From NCBI GenBank assembly GCA_963383645.1, contig OY726558.1:186923634-186987633 (forward strand): a stretch of DNA of 64,000 nucleotides, read 5' to 3'. Position 1 is the first letter of the stretch. Each line of letters starts with the position of its first letter. Origin of the DNA: Muscardinus avellanarius. Lineage: Eukaryota; Chordata; Mammalia; Rodentia; Gliridae. This document shows positions 43,690 to 53,686 of the stretch, piece by piece. Under the pieces are notes generated by a model. The model was not told the DNA's origin. It did no database searches and saw only the letters and a program-made list of their open reading frames with translations. Position numbers and translations under genes: made by a program.

Positions 43690-44118
43690 TCAGCTCAGCT
43701 GGCGTGGTAGCACACACCTGTAATCCCAGTGTTTGGGAGGCTGAAACAGGAGGATCACAGGTTCGAAGCCAGCCTCAGCAACTCAGTGAGGCTCACATCA
43801 GCTTAGTGAGAACTGTTCTCAAATAGAGCTGGGAGAAGCCGGGCATGGTGGTGCACGCTTGTCATCCCATCATTTGTGAGGTTGAGACCAGAGGATTGCG
43901 GTTCGCGAACAGCCTTGGCTATTTAGTAAGGCCCTTTGCAACTCAGTGAAACCCAGTTTTGAAATAAAGAATAAAAAATAGGGCAGGGGGTAGGGGGTGT
44001 ATCTCGGAGGTTGAATGCCCCTGGGTTCCATCCCCAGACCCCTCCCCACACACACACAAATAAAATAGGGCTGGGAGTGTAGCTCGGAGGTAGAATGTCC
44101 CTGGGTTCAATCTCCAGC

Positions 44119-44165
<47 letters not shown>

Positions 44166-44185
44166 ACACACACACACACGTGCAT
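43690..44185 (+). mobile_element. B1-dID SINE split in its linker, (AC)n tail
   Basis: B1 half to CAAATAGAGCTGGGA (about 43832) and ID half from CAAATAAAATAGGGCTGGGA (about 44058), followed by about 30 AC units. Confidence 0.8.
43833..44056 (+). mobile_element. Nested B1-dID SINE
   Basis: Forward dimer in the linker of the host, ending in CCCCACACACACA. Confidence 0.8.
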
Positions 44186-44189
44186 GTGC

Positions 44190-44560
44190 ATACACCAGCT
44201 TTCAGCAATAAATCAAGTCCCTCAAGAAAACCATTAATCCTTTAAATGACCTAAACAGGTCCTAAAGCCCACTACCCAGCACTACCACAGAGACAATGAG
44301 ATTTCAGCATCAGTTTCCAGGTAAACTAACCACACAGCACCTGCAGACCTGTGCCCCAAGACGCCCATCACCTTAGATGGTGTGATTTGGGCTTGAGTCC
44401 TGGGTGTCTGGTAGGGAAAGGGGCTGGGGTCAGGTGATGAGGCCTGCCTGGGAATGAGGCTTCCCAGCAGGTAGGGCTTCCTGAAGGATATTGGCAGAGA
44501 CCCACAGAAAGAGTGGGATGACAGGTGTTGGCACCAGAGAGTTTCAAAAAAAGGACCACA
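44190..44560. other. Unassigned sequence
   Basis: No recognised feature. Confidence 0.45.
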
Positions 44561-44562
44561 AG

Positions 44563-44770
44563 AGCCGGGCGTGGTGGCGCACGCTTGTAATCCCAGCACT
44601 TGGGAGCTGAGACAGGTTGTTCAAAGCCACCTTCAGCTACTTAGTGAGGCTCTCAGCAACTTAGTGAGACTCTATTTCCAAATAAAGTATAAAAATAGGT
44701 CTGGGAGTATAGCCCGGAGGTAGAAAAGCCCCTGGGTTCCACCCCCAGTACCACAGTACCACCCCCCCAA
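44563..44770 (+). mobile_element. B1-dID SINE
   Basis: Forward dimer starting GCCGGGCGTGGTGGCGCACG with a small deletion at the B box. Confidence 0.8.
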
Positions 44771-44891
44771 AAAAAATCACAATTTTTAATTTATTTTTCT
44801 TTTGAGAATTTGGGGGCAGGTTGTCAAAAACTTTATCCAATCTCTCCCTGCAGTGAAATGTCCTGAATGGATTCCAATTCTTTATATTCTT

Positions 44892-44959
44892 ATATTTATT
44901 TTTCATACTGGGAGTTCAAACCAGGGACATTCTGCTTGTAAGCTGTATCCCCAGTCCTA

Positions 44960-45003
<44 letters not shown>

Positions 45004-45119
45004 TATTATTATTATGAAACAGAGTCTTGCTAAGTTGCTCATGCTGACCTTGAACCTGCAAGCCTCCTGTCTCAGCCTTCTAGGTCCTGGGCTTATAGGC
45101 ATGTACCACCAAGCCTGAT
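44892..45119 (-). mobile_element. B1-dID SINE with internal (ATT)n
   Basis: Reverse dimer with its linker expanded to about sixteen ATT units (44965-45013). Confidence 0.8.
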
Positions 45120-45664
45120 TTGAATTTGTCCTAACTCTTGAGTTTACTAAATTAGGACATCTCTACAGGTACCTAGTCTGGTGTTGCAAATTTAGGAAGG
45201 CTGACAGGACGGCATGATGAAATGAGGGACAGCCTCCTCCTGGCCTCACACCAACTCATCATCCTTTTTTTTTTTTATGGTACTGAGGATTAAATCCAGG
45301 GGCAATCTACTTTTTTTTTTAATTTTTTTTTAATTGGTGCACTGTATTCATACATCATAGTGGGATACATACTTTTGTAGACATACATGCACACATTGCC
45401 CAGTCAGCCCCCACCCGATCCCCACCCCATTCTCTCCCTATACCTCCCTCCCATGCTTGGCTTAGTGATTGACATCTAGTATTATAGCAATTTATCAAAA
45501 ATTAAAAATGATAATCTCACATAACAGTTTCATTTGTCTGATACCAAGCTTTTGATGACTTAAAGATAACATTTCAATATTTCTTTTTGCTTTCTTTCTT
45601 ACCAGAGAATCTATTTTTTCTATTTTTTAGGTGAAACTATCATATATTTATATATTTATTTTTC

Positions 45665-46375
45665 AGTAAAAAAAAATCTATCCTAATATGGAATATGGAC
45701 TCTAAGTACCCACAATGATCTTGAAAAAGAACAAAGCTAGAAGATGTATATTTTCTGATTTCAAACCATATAAAGCTACAATAATTGAAACAGTGTAGTA
45801 CTATTCTAAAGGCAGATATATAAACCATTGGAGTTAAATAAAAGCCTAGAGCTAAATTCTTCCCTATATTGTCAAGTTATTTTTGACAAGGTTTCCACGA
45901 ACATTTGGTGGTGGGAATAATAATCTTTTAACTAAATATTGTTAAAAAATAACAATTACATGGAAAAGAATAAAATTGGACCCTTACCTAATCCCATATA
46001 CAAATATTAACTCAAAATAGATAAAAGACCTAAATATAAATCTTAAGACTATAAACTTTTAGGAGAAAATCTGGGTCATAAAAGCTCACAACATTGAAAT
46101 TGGCAGTGATTTCTTGGTTATGATTTCAATGGCACAGGCAACAGAAGAGTATACAAACTCCCTAAAAAATAAAAAACATATTGTATATCCAAAGACAATG
46201 TAAACAGAGTTAACAGTTACTAATAGAATGGGATAAAATATTTCCAAATGCTATATCTGAAGGTATATTAATATTCCAACTAGAAATCCTAAAAATTAAC
46301 AACAATAAAGGCAAACAATACCCTTTACAGATAGGTAAAAGACTAACAAATAATGAATCTCCACAGATAACCAAT
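45665..46375 (+). mobile_element. Inverted ORF2 3' segment of copy B
   Basis: The plus strand is in ORF2 sense here, opposite to the element. AAAGAACAAAGCTAGAAGAT, AAAAGACCTAAATATAAATC and ATGGCACAGGCAACAGAAG are L1 ORF2 landmarks. Many stops, so it is not coding. An RNA of the element would carry this as antisense to L1 ORF2 mRNA. Confidence 0.85.
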
Positions 46376-46409
46376 CTTAGTTGTCTGTTGGATAGAAAAT
46401 CTTGTTTCT

Positions 46410-47294
46410 CTAGTTCTGATGTGTGTTACCTATTTCTTCTTTGTAGTTAATCTCTTTGAGTATTTTCTCTAGTGCTGGTTTTGAAGACATAAATTCCTTC
46501 AGTTTCTGTTTGTCATGGAAGCTTCTTATTTCTCCATCTAATTTGATAGAAAGTTTTGCTGGGTAGGAAATTTTTGGCTGGAAGTTGTTTTCTTTCAAAA
46601 TTGGGAATATGTTACTCCAAGCCCTTCTGGCTCTCATGACTTGGTTTGGGAAGTCTGGAGTGATTCTAATTGGTTTGCCTCTGAGTGTCAGTTGGCCCTT
46701 TGTTTTTGTTGCCTTTAAGATTCTCTGCTTGGCTTCCACATTGGTCATTTTGACAATTATGTGGTGTGGGGATCCTCTTCTCCGATCCTGTCTAAAGGGA
46801 GTTCTATAAGTTTCCTGGACCTGTGTATCGACCTCTTGCTCTATGTCTGGAAAATTTTCTGCTATTACTTCCTTGAAGAGATTGTTGATCCCTTTGGTTT
46901 CACTTTCTTTTCCCTCCTCTATTCCAATTATTCTTAGGTTAGCTCTCTTAAAATGGGCCCATATTTCTTCAATATCAGATTCCTGCTGTTGGATATTTTT
47001 TCCTAGATTAGAAACTATGCGTTCATTTTTGTAATGATCATCTTCTAAGAGCGAGATTCTGTTCTCCATGTGTTCTAATCGGTTGTTTGTGCTTTGAATT
47101 GAGGCCTTTACTTCATTAATTGCATCCTTTATCTCTTTTTGGCTCTCTCTGAGTTCTTTTCGAAGCACCTCTATTATTTCTACAGTTATTTTCCTGATTT
47201 GATCTTCTAGAAATCTCTGATTATCTGTTTTATCGGGTTCTGATGTTGTGGGGTTGTGAGCATTCATTGCTCCAGTATTATTCCTCTTTCCCAT
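46410..47294 (-). CDS. L1 ORF1 protein (ORF1p), intact
   Basis: Encodes a 294-residue L1 ORF1p, the trimeric RNA-binding protein and nucleic-acid chaperone that coats L1 RNA in cytoplasmic particles. The open frame extends to 47339 only if a GTG is used. The first in-frame ATG (47294-47292) has A at -3 and G at +4 and aligns with the ATG of copy A, so it is preferred. Residues about 26-113 form the coiled coil (NRLEHMENRISLLEDD). About 119-207 is the RRM (NLRIIGIEEGK; HHIIVKMTNVEAK). About 208-285 is the C-terminal domain, with RARRAW (221-226) and YPAKLS (244-249). Human ORF1p is 338 residues, so this is shorter at the N-terminus. There is no stop or frameshift. Whether it is expressed is unknown. 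Confidence 0.85.
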   Translation of the reverse strand: MGKRNNTGAMNAHNPTTSEPDKTDNQRFLEDQIRKITVEIIEVLRKELRESQKEIKDAINEVKASIQSTNNRLEHMENRISLLEDDHYKNERIVSNLGKNIQQQESDIEEIWAHFKRANLRIIGIEEGKESETKGINNLFKEVIAENFPDIEQEVDTQVQETYRTPFRQDRRRGSPHHIIVKMTNVEAKQRILKATKTKGQLTLRGKPIRITPDFPNQVMRARRAWSNIFPILKENNFQPKISYPAKLSIKLDGEIRSFHDKQKLKEFMSSKPALEKILKEINYKEEIGNTHQN

Positions 47295-48076
47295 GATTTC
47301 GGAAGTTTGTGCCTTCTCTGGGTTCTTCCCTTGGGTCACTATGACTTCACTTAAGGTGTTCTGGATCTCGAGTCAGTAGTATCTCAGACCCCACTACTCC
47401 TTTACTGGGTTGTATCACAGAGTCTCTGACCCAGAGAGTCGATAGAGGCTGCTTTAGACTATGGGGGGTGCCAGGTTGCACGTTCTCCTATGGTGTGATA
47501 TCACTGCCACCGCCCCTCTCCCACTGGGTCAAGTCCCAGTGAGTACAGTACTGGGATTTCTCCGCTGTGGCCCACAATTTGACTCACTGTTCTTGAGTAC
47601 GCAGATGTAGCTGTACTGAATTCGGTGAATTCGGTGCTGTTGCCGCCGGTGGCAATATGGCGCCGCTGCTACGCCCTCGGCTATGGGGCTGGCGTTTTTT
47701 TTTCTTGGTTTTGATTTCCACTCTGAATCCCTGCAGCGTGTGCTGAGCTCAGCCACTGGGAGCTTTAGATGCCCTGTGCGCCGAGAAATCCCACCTGGCT
47801 GTTCCGCAGCGGCTCCCCTCGGCTTGCTGTGGCCGTCCCGTGAATTCGCCAGTGCCGCCGGCAGTATGGCACTGCTGCCGCGTCCTCGGGCGTGAAGCTG
47901 CGTCCTCGGGCGTGAGGATCTCCTCTGTGGCTCTGTTCTCAGTCCGCTTTCTCTCTGGAGCCTGGTGATTTTTTTTGTTTCTCTGGTGATGTTGTTTTCT
48001 GGCTTTGAAAGGCGCTGATTTTGTGGTAATGGAGATTTGTTGTTAGCGGGGCTCTTAAGCCCCGCTTTTCTCAGTC

Positions 48077-48084
48077 GCCATCTT
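48077..48084 (-). promoter_or_regulatory. YY1-type initiator site of the L1 derivative
   Basis: AAGATGGC on the minus strand, at +11 to +18 from the element's 5' end. L1 promoters carry a YY1 site at a similar place that sets the transcription start. It supports the 5' end being complete. Confidence 0.65.
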
Positions 48085-48149
48085 CCCGGAAGTCGGCAAT
48101 CTACTTGAAACAGGGTCTCACTAGGTTGATGAGAGTCTCACTACTTGCT

Positions 48150-48348
48150 GGGGGGTACTGGGGCTTGAACCCATGGGATTCTCCCTCTGACCTACACCCC
48201 AGCCCTATTTTTCATGTTTTATTTTGAAACAGGGTTTCACTAAGTTAGAGGCCCTCACTAAGTAGCTGAGGCTGGCCGCGAACCTGCGATCCTCCTGTCT
48301 CAGCCTCCCAAGTACTAAGATTGCAAGCATGTGCCACCACGCCCGGCT
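48150..48348 (-). mobile_element. B1-dID SINE nested in the host SINE
   Basis: Reverse dimer (GGGGGTACTGGGGCTTGAAC to CACCACGCCCGGC) replacing or interrupting the host's B1 part. Confidence 0.75.
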
Positions 48349-48485
48349 TTATCATCCTTTTCAGTGAACTATAACTTGGAAATTCAGATGGTGACCACAG
48401 TCTGTGAAGAGAAATTCCATGTAACATTGAGACATTTTCCTCAGAGCCCCACTCAAGAATGCCAGTAAGAATAAGTCAGTTACCG

Positions 48486-48690
48486 AGCCAGGCACAGTAG
48501 TGTACATCTATAATCTACTGAGCCAGGCACAGTAGTGTACGCCTATAATCTCCATACTTGGGAGGCCGTGACAGGAGGATCGCGGGCTTGAGGAGTGCCT
48601 CGGCAACTTAGCGAAACACTCAGAAATGCAGCAAGACCTTGTTTCAAAATAAAAGGGTCTAGGAGTGTAGCCCAGAGGTAGAATGCCCCT
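48486..48690 (+). mobile_element. B1-dID SINE with duplicated 5' end
   Basis: GAGCCAGGCACAGTAGTGTA occurs twice, at about 48486 and 48520, before one full dimer. A 34-35-bp tandem duplication of the SINE start is the simplest reading. Confidence 0.7.
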
Positions 48691-48699
48691 GGGGTACAA

Positions 48700-48737
48700 A
48701 GGAGGAGGAGAAGGAGGAGGAAGAGGAGGAGGAGGAG

Positions 48738-48817
<80 letters not shown>

Positions 48818-48855
48818 GAACAAGGATGAAGACGAGGACAAGGACAAGGAATAAT
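48700..48855 (+). repeat. Polypurine (GGA/GGAAGA)n tract
   Basis: About 150 bp of nearly pure purine repeats following the SINE. Long mirror-like polypurine DNA can form triplex structures. Confidence 0.85.
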
Positions 48856-48919
48856 AATCAATTATCTATTCCTATATAGCAGTCTACCCTAAGACACCTA
48901 AAAGGTTAAAAGAGCAACC

Positions 48920-49365
48920 TTTTAGTCAGGCATGGTGGTACACCCTTGTAATCCCAGCATTTGGAAGGCTGAGACAGGAGGATCACAGTTTGTGGCCAGC
49001 CTCAGCTACTTAGTGAGGCTCTGTGGAACTCAGTAAGACCCTGTTTCAAAATAAAGAATAAACATAGGGATGAGGATATAGCTCAGAGGTAGAATGTCCC
49101 TGGGTTCCATCCACAATACCGCAAAAAAAAAAAAAAAGCAAACTTTGTAGCCGGGCGTGGTGGCACATGCTTGTAATCCCAGCATTTGGGAGGCTGAGAC
49201 CAGAGGATCGTGGTTCGTGGACAGCCTTAGCTACTTAGTGAGACCCTCTGCAACTTAGTGAGACCCTGTTTCAAAATAAAGAATAAAAAAACAGGGCAGG
49301 GGGTGTAGATCGGAGGTCAAATGCCCCTGGGTTCCATTCCCTACCTGCAAAAAAAAAAAAAAAAA
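48920..49365 (+). mobile_element. Two B1-dID SINEs
   Basis: Dimers at 48920-49137 and 49149-49365, each with an A-tail of 15-17 and GCAA(A)CTTT / GCAACCTTTT junctions, suggesting a shared or duplicated target. Confidence 0.8.
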
Positions 49366-49399
49366 AGCAACCTTTTTAAAGATTATTTATTGCAATTAT

Positions 49400-49700
49400 A
49401 AGGGCTGGTTGTGCAGAGCTGGCTGCATCTGGCACACTCCTGCAGCTGAAGACAGCCGAGCGGGCAGCTGGGGCCGGTGTCCAGGATGGTCTCACTCACG
49501 TGTCCAGAGGTCAGTGGGATGGATGGGGGTCTGAGGGGCCAGGTCGCTCTCCACAGTCTCATCTCAGGCTACTCACCAAAACGATGGTCTGGGAACAGCC
49601 TTTGAGCTGAGGTTTCTGAGCACGAGAAGGCGGTGACACTTAGGCAGAAGGGCAAGAGGCTGGTAGGAGGGACAGGATTGGTAAGAGGGATGATGTGCCA
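49400..49700 (-). mobile_element. Possible antisense LTR fragment
   Basis: GAGCTGGCTGCATCTGGCAC, GTCTCACTCACGTGTCCAG and GGTGGTCT-like segments resemble antisense ancient LTR repeats. Weak. Confidence 0.3.
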
Positions 49701-49802
49701 AGACCCAAGACCCAAGAAGTAGGAGAAAGTATGGTGGTTTCTAGGGAGGCGGATGAAACTGGTTTGGCTGTAGTACGGGATACAAGAAAATACAAGAAGA
49801 GA

Positions 49803-49850
49803 GACAGGAAGAGAGAGGGAGAGAGAGAGGGAGGGAGGGAGGGAGGGAGG

Positions 49851-49911
<61 letters not shown>
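49803..49911 (+). repeat. (GGGA)n and (GA)n tract
   Basis: About 110 bp of GAGG and GA repeats, purine-only on the plus strand. Confidence 0.9.
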
Positions 49912-49914
<3 letters not shown>

Positions 49915-49939
49915 TCCTGCATATTCAAGGAGCTGTGGA

Positions 49940-50120
49940 GTTTTTTTTTTTAACTGGGGATTGAACTCAGGGACATTTTTACCTCTGAGTTACATTCCTA
50001 GCTCCTTTTTATTATTTTATTATTTTGAAACGGTGTCTTGCTAAGTTGCTGAGGCTAGCCTAGAGCCTGAGATCCTCCTGACTCCACTTCCTAAATACTG
50101 GGACTATGCTGCAGCACACC
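49940..50120 (-). mobile_element. B1-dID SINE, diverged
   Basis: Reverse dimer with a decayed B1 5' end. Confidence 0.65.
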
Positions 50121-50212
50121 TGGATGAAGGAGCTTTGGATTTTTAAAAATCTTAAACTGGGTGTATAGTATGTACTTTCCAAATGGGGATCAGATGAGGT
50201 CCTAATTACATT

Positions 50213-50565
50213 CTTTTTTTTTTTTTTTTTTTTTTTTTTTGTGGTACTGGCCTTCTACCTCCAGGCAATGCTCCTAGACCTATTTTATATTTTATTTAGA
50301 AACAGGGTCTCTTAAGCCAGCTGAGGCTGGCTTCGAACCTGCGGGACCCTCCTGTCTTCAACCTCCCAAGCGTGGGGATTACAAGTGTGCGCCACCGTGC
50401 CCGGCCCTAACCCTATTTTTTATTCTTTATTTTGAATCAGGGTCTCCCTGAGTTGAAGAGGGCCTCGTTAAGTAGCTGAGGCTGGGTGTGAACCATGGTC
50501 CTCCTGTCTCAGCCTCCCAAATGCTGGGATTACGAGCGTGCGCCACCAGACCCGGCTTTACATCC
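50213..50565 (-). mobile_element. B1-dID SINE split by a hairpin-subfamily SINE
   Basis: A nested reverse copy (50241-50405, TAAGCCAGCTGAGGCTGGC) sits in front of the host B1 half (50406-50565). TTACATTCTTTT and TTACATCCTTCTTTT flank the whole. Confidence 0.75.
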
Positions 50566-50581
50566 TTCTTTTAAACCCCAC

Positions 50582-50780
50582 AGTAAGCCCAGAGTGGCAG
50601 TGCACGCTTATAGTCCCAGTACTTGGGAGACTGAGACAGGAGGATCACAGGTTCAAGGACAGCCTCAGCAAGTAGTGAGACTCTCATCAACCTAGTGAGA
50701 TCCTGTTTCCAAATTTAAAAAACGACTGGAGGTATAGCTTGGAGGTAGAATGCCCCTTGCTTAGTTAACCCCCAGTACCA
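50582..50780 (+). mobile_element. B1-dID SINE, longer B1 variant
   Basis: Forward copy with AGACTCTCATCAACCTAGTG between B1 and linker. Confidence 0.75.
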
Positions 50781-50894
50781 CCAAAAATTAAAAAAAAATA
50801 AAACTTTTACAAATCTTCACACTAAGAATACTGAGCAACAACGGAAAGGTCTTCAGTAACAGAGCGACACCATCCAATCTGCTAGTTAAAGAAC

Positions 50895-51122
50895 GATCGT
50901 GGTTGGCATGTAATGTACTGCCAGGAACCCCAAAGCGGGGCTTCCCGCCTCAGCCTGCCGACGCCGTGGGTCAGATGCTCTGCGAGGTGCACGGCAGGTG
51001 TCTACGGCATCCCTGGCCCCTCCTCACTAGATGGCAGCAGCAACCCCCTCAGTCATGATAACGGAAATATGTCCAGCCTCTGCCAGGTGTCACCCTGGGG
51101 ACCAAACTGACCCTGGTCGAGG
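50895..51122 (+). mobile_element. Ancient DNA-transposon MITE
   Basis: GGCATCCCTGGCCCCTCCTC, ACTAGATGGCAGCAGCAACC and CAGGTGTCACCCTGGGGACC follow the order of a mammal-wide hAT-type MITE. The exact family name is uncertain. Confidence 0.6.
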
Positions 51123-51430
51123 ACCCGGGGCTAAAGAGAACGCAGGCTTTCCCCGGTCATGATTACAGGCAGCCAGGGGAGGGAAGCTCGTCGCTGGACT
51201 CGAGCAGTTGAGGTGGAGCTGGGCATAGCAAGGGCTAGGAGCGCAAGGAGGGGAACCGAGGGGCGGCGGTGGACTCAGACGCCTGCTGGTCCAGTCCTCA
51301 CTCTCCTCTGCCCTCCTACCTGCTCTGAAAACAGAATCTGATCTCGTTTTGTGTCGGGAAATAGAAGGCAAAATAAATAGAGACTTAAGTAACACGAGGA
51401 GTACAGAGTCCATTTCATCCTTCTACTTCG
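51123..51430. other. Unassigned sequence
   Basis: No feature recognised. Confidence 0.45.
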
Positions 51431-51431
51431 C

Positions 51432-51560
51432 TGATGCAAGCCCGGCTGGTGTGGTGGGGCAATCTCAGTACTTGGGAGGCTGAGAAGGGAGGGTCACAAG
51501 TTCGAGGACGATCTTGGCAACTGAGTGAGACTTTCGGCAACCTACTGAGACCCTGTGAAC
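51432..51560 (+). mobile_element. B1-like SINE, left part only
   Basis: Forward B1 half lacking part of its A box and the ID half. Confidence 0.65.
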
Positions 51561-51603
51561 TCACGAGGGTCAGTCTGACCAGGAAGCTGACTGAAAGATC
51601 AGC

Positions 51604-52150
51604 TGTCATAGTTTGAATTTAAGATGCCCCCCAGGCAGCCAGGCTTGGTGGCGTATGCTTGTAATGCCAGCATTTGAGAGGCTGAGACAGGAGGATTGCT
51701 GTTCGCAGGCAGCCTCTGCTACATAGTGAGGCCCTTTGCAACTCAGTGAGACCCTGTTTCAAAATAAAGAATAAAAAATAGGGCTGGGAATGTGGCTCAG
51801 AGGTAGAATCTCCCTGGGTTCCAAACCCAGACCCACACCTACACACACGCACATACAAATGTCCCCTAAGCCTCAGGTGTTAAGGTAAGGCAGCCATATT
51901 GGAGGCAGGCGGGACTTGGTTGCTGGGGAAGGATCCCTGGGGAGGCAGCCAGGGACAGCGTGCGTGACTAGGCCACTAGGTGCTGCGTTTCTTCTCTGCT
52001 CCCTGCTATGATGCTCTGAAGACCTACAGCTCCAGCTGCTGCTTGGAAGCTGCTGTAACATGGACTAACACCTCCGAAATCTCCAGCTCCAGGAGCAAAC
52101 ACATCTTCCCTCCTGTGAGTTCTGAGTGGCGGGTGTTGGGATCACAGTGG
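51604..52150 (+). mobile_element. MaLR-like LTR split by a SINE
   Basis: TGTCATAGTTTGAATTTAAG before the SINE and AAATGTCCCCTAAGCCTCAG after it continue one LTR. GGAGGCAGGCGGGACTTGGT and CCTACAGCTCCAGCTGCTGC recur in diverged form at 56930-57160. The end near CGGGTGTTGGGATCACAGTG is tentative. Confidence 0.55.
51636..51858 (+). mobile_element. B1-dID SINE in LTR
   Basis: Forward dimer. AAGATGCCCCCC before and AAATGTCCCC after it are a likely diverged target duplication. Confidence 0.75.
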
Positions 52151-53105
52151 TGCGTGCAGCCAAACACTGCATTGCCAGCCATTTTGAATGAGGGAAGCGT
52201 AGAGTTGGAAGCGGACCCTGGGAGATGATGGCCTTGGAGAGAAGGTTCTGGAATGAAGGCATGAGCGTCTGCCAAGAAACCCGTGCAGGGGGGACTGTGA
52301 TGGCCACCATCCCCGCCATCAGCCCCTGTCTGTAGCTCTGCTCTTTGTTTCAGGCCCCCCCTTCTCTTTGAATTTTACACAAAGACTAATAATTCCCCAT
52401 GCCTTGTTTGTCTGTATGGAAGTATTGTGAGGAACTGTGGGTCCCCAACCCCTAAAACACTTGGAATTCACCCAGTGAAAGAGCCTGCCCTCACTTCTCG
52501 ACCCATAGAGTACGATTTTCTGTAAGAAAGGAAAGGTTGTGTCGTCTGCTCCTCAGAAGGAAAAATGGAAGCCGTCGCCCCTTTCAAATGAAAGTTTTGT
52601 TCTTGCGTCAAAGACGCCCCCCAAGCCTCCCGCCAAGCCCACTGAAAAGGCTTTGTCTGGTTGTCTAAAGCGATCAGGGTTCAGGAAGGTCATCATTTCC
52701 TTCACGCTGAGTTCCACAAATGTGTCCTTTCGCTGCCTCTCACGTGGGCCGAAGCTGAATGCTAAATGGCCGCTCCGTTCCCGGCCCTCCCTCGCTCCTT
52801 TTCTTCTGACTTTGGGAATACGGTCGCGCAGACGGCAGTCGGTCCTGTTACGGTCTGGTACTGTAAGAGTGCTGTTAAGTTCGTGGCAATGTGACCACAT
52901 CCGCATTTAGAGGTGGAAAATTGAAGGTCAAGTCTTCTCTTCAAGGTCAGAAGGCCGCTCCCTTTCTGAATTCTCCCTGGGATAAAGTGATCAAATACCA
53001 TTGTCACAAACAGCCCAGCAGCAGCTGGGACACAACTGTGATGCTTCTCAGTTGATAGTGCAAGAGGACGCTTCCTCAGAGTAAATTCCAATGAATGATG
53101 AACAG
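52150..53105. other. Unassigned block
   Basis: Apparently single-copy. Overlapping frames of about 120 codons run in both directions at 52539-52910, without a recognisable domain. CpG content is slightly raised at 52560-52870. It could hold a decayed retrocopy; no homology can be claimed. Confidence 0.35.
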
Positions 53106-53149
<44 letters not shown>

Positions 53150-53345
53150 TACTGGGGATTGAACCCAGGGGCATTCTACCTCTGAGCTATGCCCCCAGCC
53201 CTATTTTATTTTATTTATTTTATTTTGTAAGAGGGTCTAAGTGGCAGAGGGTCTAAGTCCCTGAGGATGGCCACAAGCCTGTGATCCTCCTGTTTTAGCC
53301 TCAAGTACAGTGGGATGACACGTGTACGCCACCATGCCTGGCTAC
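53106..53345 (-). mobile_element. B1-dID SINE with (TG)n tail
   Basis: About 21 TG units precede a reverse dimer. Confidence 0.8.
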
Positions 53346-53674
53346 CAGAAAATTTTAAATCATCTTGTGGCAAACATTGCATTAGCAATTGCCGCAAGCA
53401 AGAATAAATGCTGAAATCAGTGGGCAAAAGTATGATGCCAAACAGTGTTATTATAGACTCAGTGCCTCCCCACAAGGCCCTTGGGGGAAATCGTAAAGCT
53501 ATAGTGGGATATCTATGATGGGGTTAATGCCATTAATATTGAAACATATGTACATTATGGATCTCCCTATATGATAACAAGAACACAAGATCATTTCTAA
53601 GGTATTCTTGTCCAAAATGCACAATTGTGAATTTAATCATGGGAAGAGATAGATAAGTCACTAATGACTTAAAT
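53346..53674. other. Unassigned sequence, possibly ancient repeat
   Basis: AAATGCACAATTGTGAATTT and AATCATGGGAAGAG recall an old mammalian repeat I cannot name. Confidence 0.3.
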
Positions 53675-53686
53675 GTTACCAAATTC

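Larger units (their letters stand above)
45311..48094 (-). mobile_element. Complete HAL1-like L1 derivative with inverted ORF2 segment, copy B
   Basis: A 2,784-bp insertion with GGCAATCTAC at 45301-45310 and 48095-48104, a perfect 10-bp target duplication. Reading the minus strand: the 5' end (GACTTCCGGGAAGATGGCGA), a 5'UTR of about 800 bp, intact ORF1 (47294-46410), then after some 30 bp an inverted ORF2 3' segment (about 46375-45665), the 3'UTR with a G-rich stretch (45430-45460) and an A-tail (45311-45340). There is no reverse transcriptase or endonuclease. As a unit-length insertion it must have been copied from an RNA already carrying the inversion. Known HAL1 elements likewise keep ORF1 but lack ORF2. 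Confidence 0.85.
45268..48349 (-). mobile_element. B1-dID SINE host of the complete L1 derivative
   Basis: ID part at 45268-45310 and B1 part from 48105, itself broken near 48150 by another reverse SINE that ends at about 48348. ATCATCCTTTT lies before (about 45258) and after (about 48351), the SINE's own target duplication. Confidence 0.75.

Noticed and set aside
46410..47339. 309-residue reading of ORF1 starting at 47339
   Set aside because: The first codon is GTG, which is not a normal start in mammals. The ATG at 47294 has a good context and aligns with the ATG of the sister copy.
48508..48861. Long serine-, proline- or glutamate-rich frames
   Set aside because: They are translations of the GGA/GGAAGA microsatellite. 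The same applies to poly-His, poly-Cys, poly-Leu and poly-Ser frames elsewhere (for example 16526-16756, 8716-8913).
52539..52910. Frames of about 120 codons on both strands
   Set aside because: No domain, no splice or poly-A context, and the two frames overlap antisense. Random open frames of this size are expected in GC-richer DNA.
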